A stretch of DNA of 63,299 nt from an uncultured Rhodospirillales bacterium (GCA_945957125.1 CAMFJT010000005.1:1-63299), one strand, 5' to 3'; positions 20,876 to 29,494 are shown, counted from the stretch's first letter. Translations and numbers: made by a program. The notes: generated by a model not told the origin, from the sequence alone.

Positions 20876-21564
20876 CGCAGCACCCGCTCGGCCTCGGCCA
20901 GCGCGTGCGGCGTGCCGACATGGAACCACTGGCCGTCATGGACAAGGCCGAACAGGCGGCCGGCCGCCTCGGCACGATTCCACAGCTTCAGCAGCGAGAA
21001 GGGGCCATCGGGAGAGTCGTGCAGCAGGCGCGCATCGCACACCGACACGCTGGCGAAGAGATAGGGTGCGGCCGGCGCCGCGCCGCGATGGCGCGCCCGG
21101 CCGTCGGCATCGAGGAAATAGTCGCCACGGTCCTTCGCCTCGCGGCCGATCGCGCTCTCGATCGGGTGCAGCAGCAGCAAGGCGTCCATGCGCACCGGAT
21201 CCCAGGAGGCTTCCAGTCGAGACAGCATGGGCGACGCACCGTCGCGCCACAGGCCGTCGCCGTTCAGGATGAAGTACGGCCCCTCGCCGAGCAGGGGCTG
21301 GGCGTTCTTCACGCTGCCGCCGGTCTCCAGCAACCGGTCCTCGCGCACGATGCGCGCGCGGCCCGCGAGATGGCTGGCGATCCGCTCGCCGAGGTGATGG
21401 ACGTTGACCACGATGTTGTCGACTCCATGCGCGACGAGCCTCGTCATCGCGCGATCGAGCATCGACGATCCGGCGACCGGGATCAGCGGCTTGGGAGTAG
21501 CGTCGGTCAGCGGTCGCATGCGCTCGCCGCGGCCGGCCGCGAGGATCATGGCAGTGCGGATCAC
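20872..21564 (-). CDS. murU: N-acetylmuramate 1-phosphate uridylyltransferase (MurU-like)
   Basis: A 230-residue nucleotidyltransferase with the signature AMILAAGRGERMRPLTD then PKPLIPVAG, and a metal-binding NGDGLW segment. Next to an AmgK-type kinase it fits MurU, which makes UDP-MurNAc from MurNAc-1-phosphate. That is the recycling route that bypasses the fosfomycin-sensitive MurA step. The start is a GTG at 21564 overlapping the kinase stop (GTGA). An ATG at 21549 would remove five residues. General sugar-phosphate nucleotidyltransferase activity is the alternative. Confidence 0.85.
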   Translation of the reverse strand: MIRTAMILAAGRGERMRPLTDATPKPLIPVAGSSMLDRAMTRLVAHGVDNIVVNVHHLGERIASHLAGRARIVREDRLLETGGSVKNAQPLLGEGPYFILNGDGLWRDGASPMLSRLEASWDPVRMDALLLLHPIESAIGREAKDRGDYFLDADGRARHRGAAPAAPYLFASVSVCDARLLHDSPDGPFSLLKLWNRAEAAGRLFGLVHDGQWFHVGTPHALAEAERVLR

Positions 21565-22556
21565 GATGATCCGATGTGCCGCAGCGGCGGCGGCAGGTAG
21601 CGATCGACCCAGCGGCGCAGGGGCTCGAGCGCGGGATGTCCGAGCGAGCGTTCGAACATCCGCCACACGCGCGGCAGGTGCTGGAGATAGTCGGGCTTGC
21701 CGTCGCGCCGCAGCAGGCGGACGAACAGGCCGATGATCCGGGCGTGGCGCTGCGCGGCCATCAGCGCGAACCCGGTGCGGAAGTCATGGGCATCGAGGCC
21801 GGTGCCGGCGATGTAGCGCTCCAGGCAGGCGGCGTGGATCGCGGCCGGCACGTCGCGGCGCGCATCCTCGATCAGCGACACGAGGTCGTAGGAGGGATGG
21901 CCGCGCTGGGCGTCCTGGAAGTCGAGCAGGCCGCAGGCGCGCACGCCCGGCCGCTCCGGCAGCCACAGCAGGTTGTCCTTGTGGTAGTCGCGCAGCAGCA
22001 ACGTGCCGGCGGTCGGCGGCAGGGCGGCGAGGCAGGCGTGCCAGGCGGCTCGATACTCGGCAAGCTGCTCCTCGGTCGTGACGCGGCCGCTCGCCTCGGG
22101 CAGGTACCATTCGGCGATCAGCAGCGCGGCCTCGATCAGCGCCTCGCCCTCGTAGCCGCCGAGGTCAGGCAGCAGCCCGTGGTCAGGTGCGGCATGGACG
22201 GCGACGAGCACGTCGGTCGCGCGGGTGTAGAGCTCGGCCTCGTCGCCGCCGGCGGCGAGCACGCGCGCGAAGGTGTCGTCGCCCAGGTCTTCCAGCAGCA
22301 GGAAGCCGTTGGCAGTGTCTTCGGCGAGGATTTCCGGTGCGCTGAGCTTCATCGCGAGCAGGTGCCGGCCGATGCGCACGAACGGGCGGACATCCTCCTG
22401 CGGCGCCGGCGCATCCATCACCACGGCGGTGCCGCCCGGGCGGGTCAGGCGATAGTATTTCCGGAACGACGCATCGCCGGCCAGCAGGCGCTCGTCGGCA
22501 TCGCCCCAGCCGGCGCCGCGGATGAAGTCGCCGCGCAGCGCGTGCCGGTCAGACAT
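21561..22556 (-). CDS. amgK: Anomeric MurNAc/GlcNAc kinase (AmgK-like aminoglycoside phosphotransferase family)
   Basis: A 331-residue APH-fold kinase. The catalytic loop reads LLLRDYHKDNLLW, and the metal site LLDFQDAQRGHPSYDL is the DFG equivalent. The N-terminal FRKYYRL stretch is the glycine-poor nucleotide loop of this family. AmgK phosphorylates MurNAc at C1 and feeds MurU, its direct neighbour here. It overlaps tsaE by eight bases upstream and murU by four downstream, so the whole block is tightly coupled. Confidence 0.87.
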   Translation of the reverse strand: MSDRHALRGDFIRGAGWGDADERLLAGDASFRKYYRLTRPGGTAVVMDAPAPQEDVRPFVRIGRHLLAMKLSAPEILAEDTANGFLLLEDLGDDTFARVLAAGGDEAELYTRATDVLVAVHAAPDHGLLPDLGGYEGEALIEAALLIAEWYLPEASGRVTTEEQLAEYRAAWHACLAALPPTAGTLLLRDYHKDNLLWLPERPGVRACGLLDFQDAQRGHPSYDLVSLIEDARRDVPAAIHAACLERYIAGTGLDAHDFRTGFALMAAQRHARIIGLFVRLLRRDGKPDYLQHLPRVWRMFERSLGHPALEPLRRWVDRYLPPPLRHIGSS

Positions 22557-22968
22557 CGAGGAGCGCGCGCCGTCCATCGCCATCCACTTCCAGCGTGACA
22601 CTGAGGTGCTGCGGCAGGAGAGGGCCCAGCCGTTCCGGCCATTCGATGATCGAGATCCCCTCGGCCAGCGCTTCCTCCCAGCCGAGCTCGAAGACCTGCT
22701 CGGGCGTTTCCAGCCGATAGAGATCGAAATGCCAGATGCTGCCGCGCGGCGTGTCGTAGACCTCGACCAGCGTGAAGGTCGGGCTCGGCACGACCATCCC
22801 GGGATCGCCGCAGGCCGCCCGCACGATGGCGCGTGCGAGCGTCGTCTTGCCCGCGCCGAGATCACCCTTCAGCCCGACGACATCGCCGGCCTTCAGGCGC
22901 GCGGCCAAGGTCGCGCCGAGCTGCTCGGTCGCGGCTTCGTCGGGGAGGGGGATTGAAAAAGCCGGCAT
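22549..22968 (-). CDS. tsaE: tRNA threonylcarbamoyladenosine biosynthesis protein TsaE
   Basis: A 139-residue P-loop ATPase needed with TsaB, TsaD and TsaC for t6A37 on ANN-decoding tRNAs. Walker A is GDLGAGKTT at 35-43. The SPTFTLVEVY and HFDLYRL blocks are classic TsaE. The ATG at 22968 (MPAFSIPLPDE) fits the family's N-terminus, but it lies inside a perfect hairpin described separately. An earlier ATG at 22992 adds only a basic octapeptide. It is the first gene of the tsaE-amgK-murU-addB-addA run. Confidence 0.94.
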   Translation of the reverse strand: MPAFSIPLPDEAATEQLGATLAARLKAGDVVGLKGDLGAGKTTLARAIVRAACGDPGMVVPSPTFTLVEVYDTPRGSIWHFDLYRLETPEQVFELGWEEALAEGISIIEWPERLGPLLPQHLSVTLEVDGDGRRALLDV

Positions 22969-22982
22969 CTTTCGATGCCGGC
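22956..22982 (-). promoter_or_regulatory. GAAA-capped hairpin plus T-run spanning the tsaE start codon
   Basis: Read on the reverse strand, GCCGGCATC is followed by a GAAA tetraloop, then GATGCCGGC, then TTTTT. The nine-base stem is perfect and the tetraloop is of the stable GNRA class. The shape is that of an intrinsic terminator. The ATG of the right arm is the predicted tsaE start and the T-run encodes residue Phe4. It could end transcripts coming from upstream, or it could limit tsaE translation by hiding the start codon. Confidence 0.75.
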
Positions 22983-23132
22983 GTTTTAGCATGTGAGGGG
23001 CTGTGGGCGACTCCGGACGTTGTGGCTGGTTTTCTGCGGTGCCGCCAGCGGATCGGAGTCATGAACATCGTGATGAAGGCGGGCCACTCTCGACGCGCAT
23101 GCTGCCTCGTAGCGTTCCTTCGTCGGTCCGCT

Positions 23133-23492
23133 CTAGAATGGGGTGTCGTCTTCGCCCAGGAATTTCTGCGTTTGAATTTTCGGGCGCTGCGCGTTGGCCG
23201 CTTCGCTGTGGTCAAAGCTTTGGAGCCTTCCGGCATCGTCTACCTTTTCCCAGCCTGCGTCATAGAAGTGCCTTCTCCTCCCGCCAGGTCCGCTTGGCTC
23301 CGCGAGCCGCACGCTCACCCAGGGCAAGCCGACACCATCTACGTAATTCAGGATTTCTTGAAAGACGCCCGTCTCACCGTTGCCGCGCAGCAGGGTGACG
23401 CCCGGGATAAGCCCGTAGTGTTGGCACAGTGCCTCGTTAGCAAGCTCACGTAGGCCCTGATCCCGCAACTCCTCGTACTTTTTGACTTTCAT
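23133..23492 (-). CDS. Hypothetical protein, 119 aa
   Basis: Not recognised. It begins MKVKKYEELRDQGL and contains a hydrophobic strand region (PWVSVRLAEP) and a polar C-terminus ending FLGEDDTPF. Base composition is less GC-rich than its neighbours, and the codon choice looks less biased, which may point to acquisition. An in-frame ATG at 23543 gives 136 residues. It lies between ahcY and tsaE on the same strand, with 164 bases to tsaE. Transcripts from it would meet the tsaE hairpin. Confidence 0.55.
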   Translation of the reverse strand: MKVKKYEELRDQGLRELANEALCQHYGLIPGVTLLRGNGETGVFQEILNYVDGVGLPWVSVRLAEPSGPGGRRRHFYDAGWEKVDDAGRLQSFDHSEAANAQRPKIQTQKFLGEDDTPF

Positions 23493-23678
23493 GCTCACAC
23501 CATGAATGTGCTCGGCAAAAAGCATACGACGTGGGGCGGACACAACAGCGGTGTCGAATACTGTTCTGATTTCAAGCTGAGACGCCGACGAGGCTGCGCT
23601 TCAGACCGGCGAAACATCTCCCGCCGTCCTGAGCGCAGCGAATTTCGGCAAGTCTTGTCGGTCCGAGGCGGAGTCTCG

Positions 23679-25070
23679 CTAATACCGGTAGAGGTCGCCC
23701 TTGAACGGGCCGGCCTCGGGCACGCCGATATACTTGGCCTGGTCGGGGCGCAGCTTGGTCAGCTTGGCGCCGACCTTCTCGAGGTGGAAGGCCGCGACCT
23801 TCTCGTCGAGGAACTTCGGCAGGGTGTAGACCTTCTTCTCGTACTTGCCCGGGTTGGTCCAGATCTCGATCTGGGCCAGCGTCTGGTTCGAGAACGAGGC
23901 CGACATCACGAAGCTCGGATGGCCCGTGGCGTTGCCGAGGTTCACCAGGCGGCCTTCCGACAGCACGATGATGCGCTTGCCGTCGGGGAACTCGACCTCG
24001 TCGACCTGCGGCTTGACGTTGTGCCACTTGAAATTGCGCAGGTTGGCGATCTGGATCTCGCTGTCGAAGTGGCCGATGTTGCAGACGATCGCGCGGTGCT
24101 TCATCGCCTTCATGTGGTCGAGCGTCAGCACGTCGACGTTGCCGGTCGCGGTCACGAAGATGTCGGCCTTGGGCGCCGCTTCTTCCATGGTGACGACCTC
24201 GTAGCCCTCCATCGCGGCCTGCAGGGCGCAGATCGGATCGATCTCGGAGACCATCACGCGGCAGCCGGCCTGGCGCAGCGAGGCGGCCGAGCCCTTGCCG
24301 ACGTCGCCGAAGCCCGCGACCATCGCGACCTTGCCCGACATCATGACGTCGGTGCCGCGACGGATGCCGTCGACCAGCGACTCACGGCAGCCGTAGAGGT
24401 TGTCGAACTTCGACTTGGTCACCGAGTCGTTGACGTTGATGGCCGGCCACAGGAGCTTGCCTTCCTTCGCCATGTTGTAGAGGCGATGCACGCCCGTCGT
24501 CGTCTCCTCGGTGACGCCGCGGATCGAGGCGCCGAGCTTGGCGTACCAGCCGGGCTTCTCCTTGTTGGTCTTGAGGATCGCCTTGTAGAGGACCTCCTCC
24601 TCCTCGTTGGTCGGCTTGGAGACCAGCGACGGGTCCTTCTCCGCGCGCATGCCGAGATGCACGAGCAACGTGGCATCGCCGCCATCGTCGAGGATCATGT
24701 TCGGCGCGCCGCCGTCGGCCCATTCGAAGATCTTGTGGGTGTAGTCCCAGTATTCTTCCAGGCTCTCGCCCTTGATCGCGAACACCGGCGTGCCGGACTT
24801 GGCGATCGCCGCGGCGGCGTGGTCCTGCGTCGAGTAGATGTTGCACGACGCCCAGCGGATGTCGGCGCCGAGTGCCTTCAGCGTCTCGATCAGCACGCCG
24901 GTCTGGATGGTCATGTGCAGCGAGCCCGCGATGCGCGCGCCCTTGAGCGGCTGCTTGGGGCCGTATTCCTTGCGGATCGCCATCAGGCCGGGCATCTCGG
25001 TCTCGGCCATGTCGAGTTCCTTGCGGCCCCAATCGGCCAGCCCGATATCCTTGACGATGTAGTCGGCCAT
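23679..25070 (-). CDS. ahcY: S-adenosylhomocysteine hydrolase
   Basis: A 463-residue NAD-dependent enzyme that splits S-adenosylhomocysteine into adenosine and homocysteine and so relieves product inhibition of methyltransferases. The NAD site reads [13 protein letters not shown]. The substrate region has [15 protein letters not shown] and [13 protein letters not shown], and the C-terminal PFKGDLYRY reaches into the partner's NAD site. It contains the ~40-residue insertion typical of the long bacterial form. The ATG at 25070 is the family start. It is divergent from the GST gene over a short AT-rich region. The window holds several methyltransferases that would profit from this enzyme. Confidence 0.97.
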   Translation of the reverse strand: MADYIVKDIGLADWGRKELDMAETEMPGLMAIRKEYGPKQPLKGARIAGSLHMTIQTGVLIETLKALGADIRWASCNIYSTQDHAAAAIAKSGTPVFAIKGESLEEYWDYTHKIFEWADGGAPNMILDDGGDATLLVHLGMRAEKDPSLVSKPTNEEEEVLYKAILKTNKEKPGWYAKLGASIRGVTEETTTGVHRLYNMAKEGKLLWPAINVNDSVTKSKFDNLYGCRESLVDGIRRGTDVMMSGKVAMVAGFGDVGKGSAASLRQAGCRVMVSEIDPICALQAAMEGYEVVTMEEAAPKADIFVTATGNVDVLTLDHMKAMKHRAIVCNIGHFDSEIQIANLRNFKWHNVKPQVDEVEFPDGKRIIVLSEGRLVNLGNATGHPSFVMSASFSNQTLAQIEIWTNPGKYEKKVYTLPKFLDEKVAAFHLEKVGAKLTKLRPDQAKYIGVPEAGPFKGDLYRY

Positions 25071-25261
25071 GCGGCGCTCCCGGCAGTTCTGGGATTGAAA
25101 AAGCGCGCCGTGTTTAACAGCCGGCGGAAGCTGTCTCAATGCGCCAGATCAACATATAAGCAATAATTTATGTCTGTATGCTCGACCCTTTATGTATGAG
25201 CGCGGCAAGAGTGATATGAGAGTCCTTGTGCGAGCGTCGTGTTCGAACAGGGAGAAAAGCG
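25071..25261. promoter_or_regulatory. AT-rich divergent control region between ahcY and the GST gene
   Basis: About 190 bases separate the two divergent starts. The centre (25151-25197) is strikingly AT-rich against the GC-rich background. It contains CATATAAGCAATAATTTATG and two TTTATGT words about 20 bases apart. This is the likely site of both promoters and possibly of an operator. No SAH or SAM riboswitch consensus was recognised. Confidence 0.5.
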
Positions 25262-25879
25262 ATGAAGATCTGGGGGCGCGCCAACTCGATCAACGTGATG
25301 AAGGTGCTGTGGTGCGCCGACGAATGCGGCGTGGCCTACGAGCGCGAGGATGTCGGCATGGCGTTCGGCGGCAACGACCAGAAATGGTACCTCGACATGA
25401 ATCCCAATGGCGTCGTGCCGACCATCGACGATGGCGGACGTGTGATCTGGGAGAGCAACTCGGCCGTCCGCTACCTTGCCGCGAAATATGCCGCCGGCAC
25501 GCTGTGGCCGACCGATCCCGGCCAGCGCAGCGAGGCCGACCGATGGATGGACTGGCAGCTCTCGACCATCTCCGAGCCGATGCGGCAGGTCTTCTGGGGC
25601 CTGGTCCGCACGCCGCCCGACAAGCGCGACATGGCGGCAATCGGCAAAGCCGCCGCCGAGGCCGGCAAGCTGTGGGCGCGGCTCGACGAGAAGCTCGCCG
25701 GAAGGCTCTACGTCGCGGGCGATCATCTCACGATGGGGGACATCCCGGTCGGCTGCTTCGTCCATCGCTGGTTCGCGCTCGACATCGAGCGGCCGGCCCT
25801 GAAGAACGTGAAGGCCTGGTACGAGCGGCTGAAGACGCGGCCGGCCTACGTCAAATACGTCATGCCGCCGCTGACGTAG
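25262..25879 (+). CDS. Glutathione S-transferase family protein
   Basis: A 205-residue cytoplasmic GST. The N-terminal thioredoxin-like domain has the SINVMKVLWCADE opening, NPNGVVPTIDDGG with the cis-proline, and the glutathione-binding WESNSAVRYLA. The C-terminal helical domain contains GDHLTMGDIPVG, the conserved N-capping box. GGGAGAAAAG precedes the ATG. The substrate is unknown. The relic of a Rieske oxygenase begins 14 bases after the stop. Confidence 0.9.
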   Translation: MKIWGRANSINVMKVLWCADECGVAYEREDVGMAFGGNDQKWYLDMNPNGVVPTIDDGGRVIWESNSAVRYLAAKYAAGTLWPTDPGQRSEADRWMDWQLSTISEPMRQVFWGLVRTPPDKRDMAAIGKAAAEAGKLWARLDEKLAGRLYVAGDHLTMGDIPVGCFVHRWFALDIERPALKNVKAWYERLKTRPAYVKYVMPPLT

Positions 25880-25892
25880 CGTCTTTCAACCT

Positions 25893-25990
25893 CAAACAGC
25901 CGCTGGAGCGTGCGCGGATCGATGTCCCTGCGCGCGTGCCGACGGCATGGAAATAGGGCGAGGCGCGGCTGGCACGACGTCACGGCTCGG
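25893..25990 (-). pseudogene. Relic fragment of the downstream Rieske oxygenase gene
   Basis: This stretch closely matches bases 26690-26790 inside the intact oxygenase gene. Shared words include ACAGCCGCT, CGGATCGATGTCC, GCGCGTGCCGACGGCAT and GCGAGGCGCGGC. On the reverse strand it still reads RAS-YF-AVGTRA before a net one-base loss shifts the frame, so it cannot encode a working part. It corresponds to roughly codons 255-290 of the oxygenase. Similarity fades where the DUF2867 gene ends, so that gene lies between the relic and the intact copy. Confidence 0.8.
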
Positions 25991-26489
25991 GTGGCCAGCC
26001 CGATCTCTCGGCTCGACGCAAGGATGACTTCACGATCAGGCGATGGAACGGCGCAATTCCCGCGACATAGGCCCGCCCTGCCAAATGGTTGAAGGTCACG
26101 ACCGTGGTTGCGACGAGCCGTCGGCCCAAGGCGGACTCCTCGACCAGAACGGACAGCCGGAAGTCGAGATGGCGATCGTCCTCGCCAAGAACAATCTCAT
26201 GACGCCGCCGATCGTAGATCCGAAAGAAGTCGATCCTGTCGGTCGCGATGTCGTTGCGCAACGCAGACGATGTCTTGAGGCCAAACCCTGCAACCAGAGC
26301 GTCCCTGAGCGCCAACAGCCAGCCAACCCACCGTGGCTGGCGCATGAGAATATGGGCGGCGAGGCGCTCGGCGTCGCCTGTCGCAGTGCTCGGCAGATCG
26401 ATCGCGAATGCGTCGGCAAAGCCTGCCTTGGCGTAGAGCGGCTCGAGCACCGACCGTTGCGGCAAGTCCACCCGAGCGACGCTAGCCAT
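25980..26489 (-). CDS. DUF2867 domain protein
   Basis: A 169-residue protein matching the pattern of DUF2867: DAFAIDLPS near the start, then a central KTSSALRNDIATDRIDFFRIYD region, then DRHLDFRLSVLVE and a C-terminal VATTVVTFNHLAGRAYVAGIAPFHRLIV. DUF2867 occurs alone or fused to NAD-binding epimerase-like domains, and its function is not established. The ATG at 26489 lies 49 bases after the end of the oxygenase gene on the same strand, so co-transcription is possible. Its 3' end touches the relic copy of the oxygenase. Confidence 0.8.
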   Translation of the reverse strand: MASVARVDLPQRSVLEPLYAKAGFADAFAIDLPSTATGDAERLAAHILMRQPRWVGWLLALRDALVAGFGLKTSSALRNDIATDRIDFFRIYDRRRHEIVLGEDDRHLDFRLSVLVEESALGRRLVATTVVTFNHLAGRAYVAGIAPFHRLIVKSSLRRAERSGWPPEP

Positions 26490-26538
26490 GGATATTCCAC
26501 CCGGATAGGGAATGCGGCGGAAAGCTCAAGCCAGTCTC

Positions 26539-27555
26539 TCAGGGCGCCATCGTATCGACCAGCTTGCGGAACTGGGTGGGGCCGGCGTCGAGGCTGGTTG
26601 GCAGCATGGCGCGGCCGGGCTCGAGGTCGATCAGCTTCTGCTGCGCCTCGATGATGCGCTTGTCCTCGTGGAATGCCACCGTCGTCACGTCGAACAGCCG
26701 CTCGAGCTTGCCCGGATCGATGTCCTGCGCGCGCGTGCCGACGGCATAGAAATAGCGCGAGGCGCGGCGGCCGACCGGCGTCACCGCCTGCTCGTCGACA
26801 CGATGGAACAGCGGCTCGCACTCGGGCGCCTTGCCGTCACTCCGGTCGGCGGTGCCCGCGGGGTAGAAGCCGGTGCGCTGCAGGAACACGCCGGGGAACA
26901 GGAAATCGTAGCTGTTCCAGACATCGACACGCTCGCCGAGCTTGCGCATGAAGCCGCGCGGCGGATGGTTGCGCAGCCAGCGCTGGAAGCGCAGCCCGCG
27001 CTCGAGCGGTACGGTGCGCGGCCGCTCGTCGGCCCATTGCGGCATGTCGAGGCCGAGCGTCTTCTCGTGCGTGAAGCTGAGATGGGAGAGGTCGAGGAGG
27101 TTGTCGTCGATCAGCAGGTAATCGGCGTCGTAGTCGAGCTGGCCGGCCTGCAGCCGCCAGGCCGGATCGTCGAGGGCGAGAGACGGCGGGATGATCGCGG
27201 GATCGGCCTTGTCGGCCTCGCCCATCCAGACCCACACCCAGCTTCCGACCACCTGTAGCGGATAGCGCCGCACGCAGGCGCTCCGCGGGATCAGCTTCTG
27301 GCCGGGAATCTCGAGGCACTTGCCGTCCGGCGCGAACTTCAGCCCGTGATACATGCAGCGCAGGTCGTCGCCTTCCAGCCGCCCCATCGAGAGCGGTGCG
27401 AAGCGATGCGGGCAGCGGTCCTCGAGCGCCACGATCGCGCCGTCGGCGGTGCGATAGAGGACCAGCGGCTGGTCGATGATGGTACGGGAATTGATGCGGC
27501 CCGGCTCGATCTCGTGCGTCCAGGCGGCGACGTACCAGGCATTGCGGATCCACAT
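26539..27555 (-). CDS. Rieske [2Fe-2S] aromatic ring-hydroxylating oxygenase, alpha subunit (VanA-like)
   Basis: A 338-residue oxygenase component that uses a Rieske cluster and a mononuclear iron to oxidise or O-demethylate an aromatic or similar substrate. The Rieske ligands are Cys48 and His50 (RCPHR) with Cys67 and His70 (CMYHGLKF). The iron site is Asp155-x2-His158-x4-His163 in NLLDLSHLSFTHEKT. Length and layout match vanillate demethylase oxygenase and related enzymes. No reductase gene is adjacent, so electrons must come from elsewhere. A broken partial copy lies downstream at 25893-25990. Confidence 0.92.
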   Translation of the reverse strand: MWIRNAWYVAAWTHEIEPGRINSRTIIDQPLVLYRTADGAIVALEDRCPHRFAPLSMGRLEGDDLRCMYHGLKFAPDGKCLEIPGQKLIPRSACVRRYPLQVVGSWVWVWMGEADKADPAIIPPSLALDDPAWRLQAGQLDYDADYLLIDDNLLDLSHLSFTHEKTLGLDMPQWADERPRTVPLERGLRFQRWLRNHPPRGFMRKLGERVDVWNSYDFLFPGVFLQRTGFYPAGTADRSDGKAPECEPLFHRVDEQAVTPVGRRASRYFYAVGTRAQDIDPGKLERLFDVTTVAFHEDKRIIEAQQKLIDLEPGRAMLPTSLDAGPTQFRKLVDTMAP

Positions 27556-27575
27556 CGCGCAAGGATAGCCCAGCT

Positions 27576-29423
27576 TCAGACCAGCCGGTAGACCTCGACC
27601 GGCGCGTCGCGCCCCTTGACCTGGTGCCGCTCGGGCGGCGGCAGGTCGAGGCCGAGCGACGCCTTGTCCTGCACCATCGCGAGCGTGGCGCCGCTGACCA
27701 GCACGACGACCTCGTCGTCCGGTCCCATGAACTCCTTGCCGAGCTGCTCGAAGCGCTGCGCGACATTGACGGTATCGCCGACCACCGTGAAGTTGATCCG
27801 GCCCGGCGCGCCGATATTGCCGACCACCGCCGGGCCGGAATGCAGGCCGATGCGCAGCCGGATCGGCGGCTTGCCGGCGGCGCGGCGCACCGCATTGTCC
27901 TCGCGGATCACCTTGGCGATGTCGAGCGCGGCGCGGATCGCCGCCGCGGCATGGTCGGACGATCCTGCCAGCGGCCCCCAGATCGCCATCACCGAATCGC
28001 CGATATACTTGTCGATGATGCCGTTCTCCCGCTCGATGCAGGCGCCGAGCAGGGCGAAGTGGTGGTTCAGCAGCTCGGCGGTCTGATCCTCCGGCAGGTC
28101 CTCGGCCTGCGGCGTGAACTCGACGATGTCGGTGAACATCACCGTCAGGTTGACGCGGCGCGAGGCGATGCCGTCGTCGCCCGCCTCCATCAGCCGGCGC
28201 ACCAGCCGCTGCGGCACGTAGGCGCCGAACCAGCGCAACGCGCCGCGCGCCTTGTCGAGGCTGTGTGCGGCATCGTCGATCTCGCGCAGCCGCGAGCGCT
28301 TGTGCATCGGCTGCTCGAACTCCAGGCGCTCCATCGCTTCGGCGGCGGTCGTGATGGTCCGGATCGAGCGCGCCATGCGCACGCCCATCAGGATGGCCAG
28401 CGCGAGCGCCACGGCGAGCGTCGCGGCGCCGACGATCGCGCCGTTCATCAGCCGGTCGAGATCGGCGGTGGCGTCCTCGATCGGGAAGTACTTGCCGACC
28501 AGCCACGGCTTGGGGCCGTACCCTTCGAGCTGGCGATAGACGAAGACCCAGCGACGGCCTTCGGCTTCGACGATATGGCCGAGCGAGCCCAATGCGCGGT
28601 CGATCCGTGGGTTGCGCACCGGGCTGTCCCAGAAATGCGCCAGCACGGGATCGCCGAGTTCCTTGATGCTCGGAAGCTGGCGATCCTCGGTGAGGTTGAA
28701 GCTGGCCGGATTGATCAGCAGCTTGTGCGCCAGCACCTTGTCGTGGTCGACCAGGATGAAGTAGCGCCCGTCGCCGCCGTGCCTGGGATCGCCGATCAGG
28801 GCCGAAAGGTCGCCGACCGCCACGGTGGCGACCAGCCCGCCGATGAAGGCGTCGTCGATCCGCCGCACCGGCGTGCGTACGTTGAGCACCGGCTGCTTCA
28901 GCGAATCGCTCCAGAACAGCTCGCCCCAGAAGGTCCGGTGCGAGGTCTGCAGCTGGCGAAAGCGCTCGAGCCCGCGCTGCAGCTCGGTGAGCGGGATCGT
29001 GTCGCGCGTGATCGCGCCATCGGGATGGCGAACCGCCCGGTGGAGCTGCAGGTCGAGTGTACCGAAAGCAGCGATCGACACCGCGGGCACGCGGGTCATC
29101 ATGACTGCAAGGGCCTCGCGGACATTCACCGGGGAATCGACATCGACCCGGCCCGCGGCCATCAGCGCGGCCATCAGCTCGAGCTGGCCGGTAACCGGGT
29201 CGAGCCGGCCGCGGACCAGCGCGACCTGGTTGTCGACCACGCTGTCGGCTCGATCGACGAGCAGGCGTTCCGCCGTGCCCGTAGCACCGGCGAGAACGAC
29301 GATGTAGGCAACGCCGGAAATCAGTGCCAGCGAGGCGAACGCCAGCGCCAATGCGGCGATCAGCGGCAGCCGGAAGGGGCCGCGTATCCGGGCGGCCGTC
29401 GTCGTATCAGGAAGAGTGCTCAA
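27576..29423 (-). CDS. Membrane adenylate/guanylate cyclase with extracytoplasmic sensor
   Basis: A 615-residue class III cyclase. A first membrane helix (about residues 20-45, LIAALALAFASLALISGVAY) is followed by a ~280-residue periplasmic Cache-like sensor. A second helix (IVGAATLAVALALAILMGV, about 330-350), a HAMP-like linker and the cyclase domain come next. Catalytic signs are VMFTDIVEFTP (first metal Asp), GDSVMAIWGP (second) and FTVVGDTVNVAQR. The start is a TTG at 29423 with no better in-frame alternative nearby, so the N-terminus is uncertain. It lies 20 bases before the oxygenase gene, possibly in one unit. Confidence 0.9.
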   Translation of the reverse strand: MSTLPDTTTAARIRGPFRLPLIAALALAFASLALISGVAYIVVLAGATGTAERLLVDRADSVVDNQVALVRGRLDPVTGQLELMAALMAAGRVDVDSPVNVREALAVMMTRVPAVSIAAFGTLDLQLHRAVRHPDGAITRDTIPLTELQRGLERFRQLQTSHRTFWGELFWSDSLKQPVLNVRTPVRRIDDAFIGGLVATVAVGDLSALIGDPRHGGDGRYFILVDHDKVLAHKLLINPASFNLTEDRQLPSIKELGDPVLAHFWDSPVRNPRIDRALGSLGHIVEAEGRRWVFVYRQLEGYGPKPWLVGKYFPIEDATADLDRLMNGAIVGAATLAVALALAILMGVRMARSIRTITTAAEAMERLEFEQPMHKRSRLREIDDAAHSLDKARGALRWFGAYVPQRLVRRLMEAGDDGIASRRVNLTVMFTDIVEFTPQAEDLPEDQTAELLNHHFALLGACIERENGIIDKYIGDSVMAIWGPLAGSSDHAAAAIRAALDIAKVIREDNAVRRAAGKPPIRLRIGLHSGPAVVGNIGAPGRINFTVVGDTVNVAQRFEQLGKEFMGPDDEVVVLVSGATLAMVQDKASLGLDLPPPERHQVKGRDAPVEVYRLV

Positions 29424-29494
29424 GCCAGGACATCATATGGTGTCCCGGCCCGCCAGGGGGAAGCCCCCTGACAGGCCTCATGACAGGGACGTTA

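Noticed and set aside
25071-25261. SAH or SAM riboswitch upstream of ahcY
   Set aside because: The leader lacks the consensus words I know for these riboswitches. Only a plain AT-rich promoter-like patch is seen.
29453-29470. Short CAGGGGG/CCCCCTG hairpin after pckA
   Set aside because: The stem is only seven bases with a three-base loop and has no T-run, so it is too weak to call a terminator.
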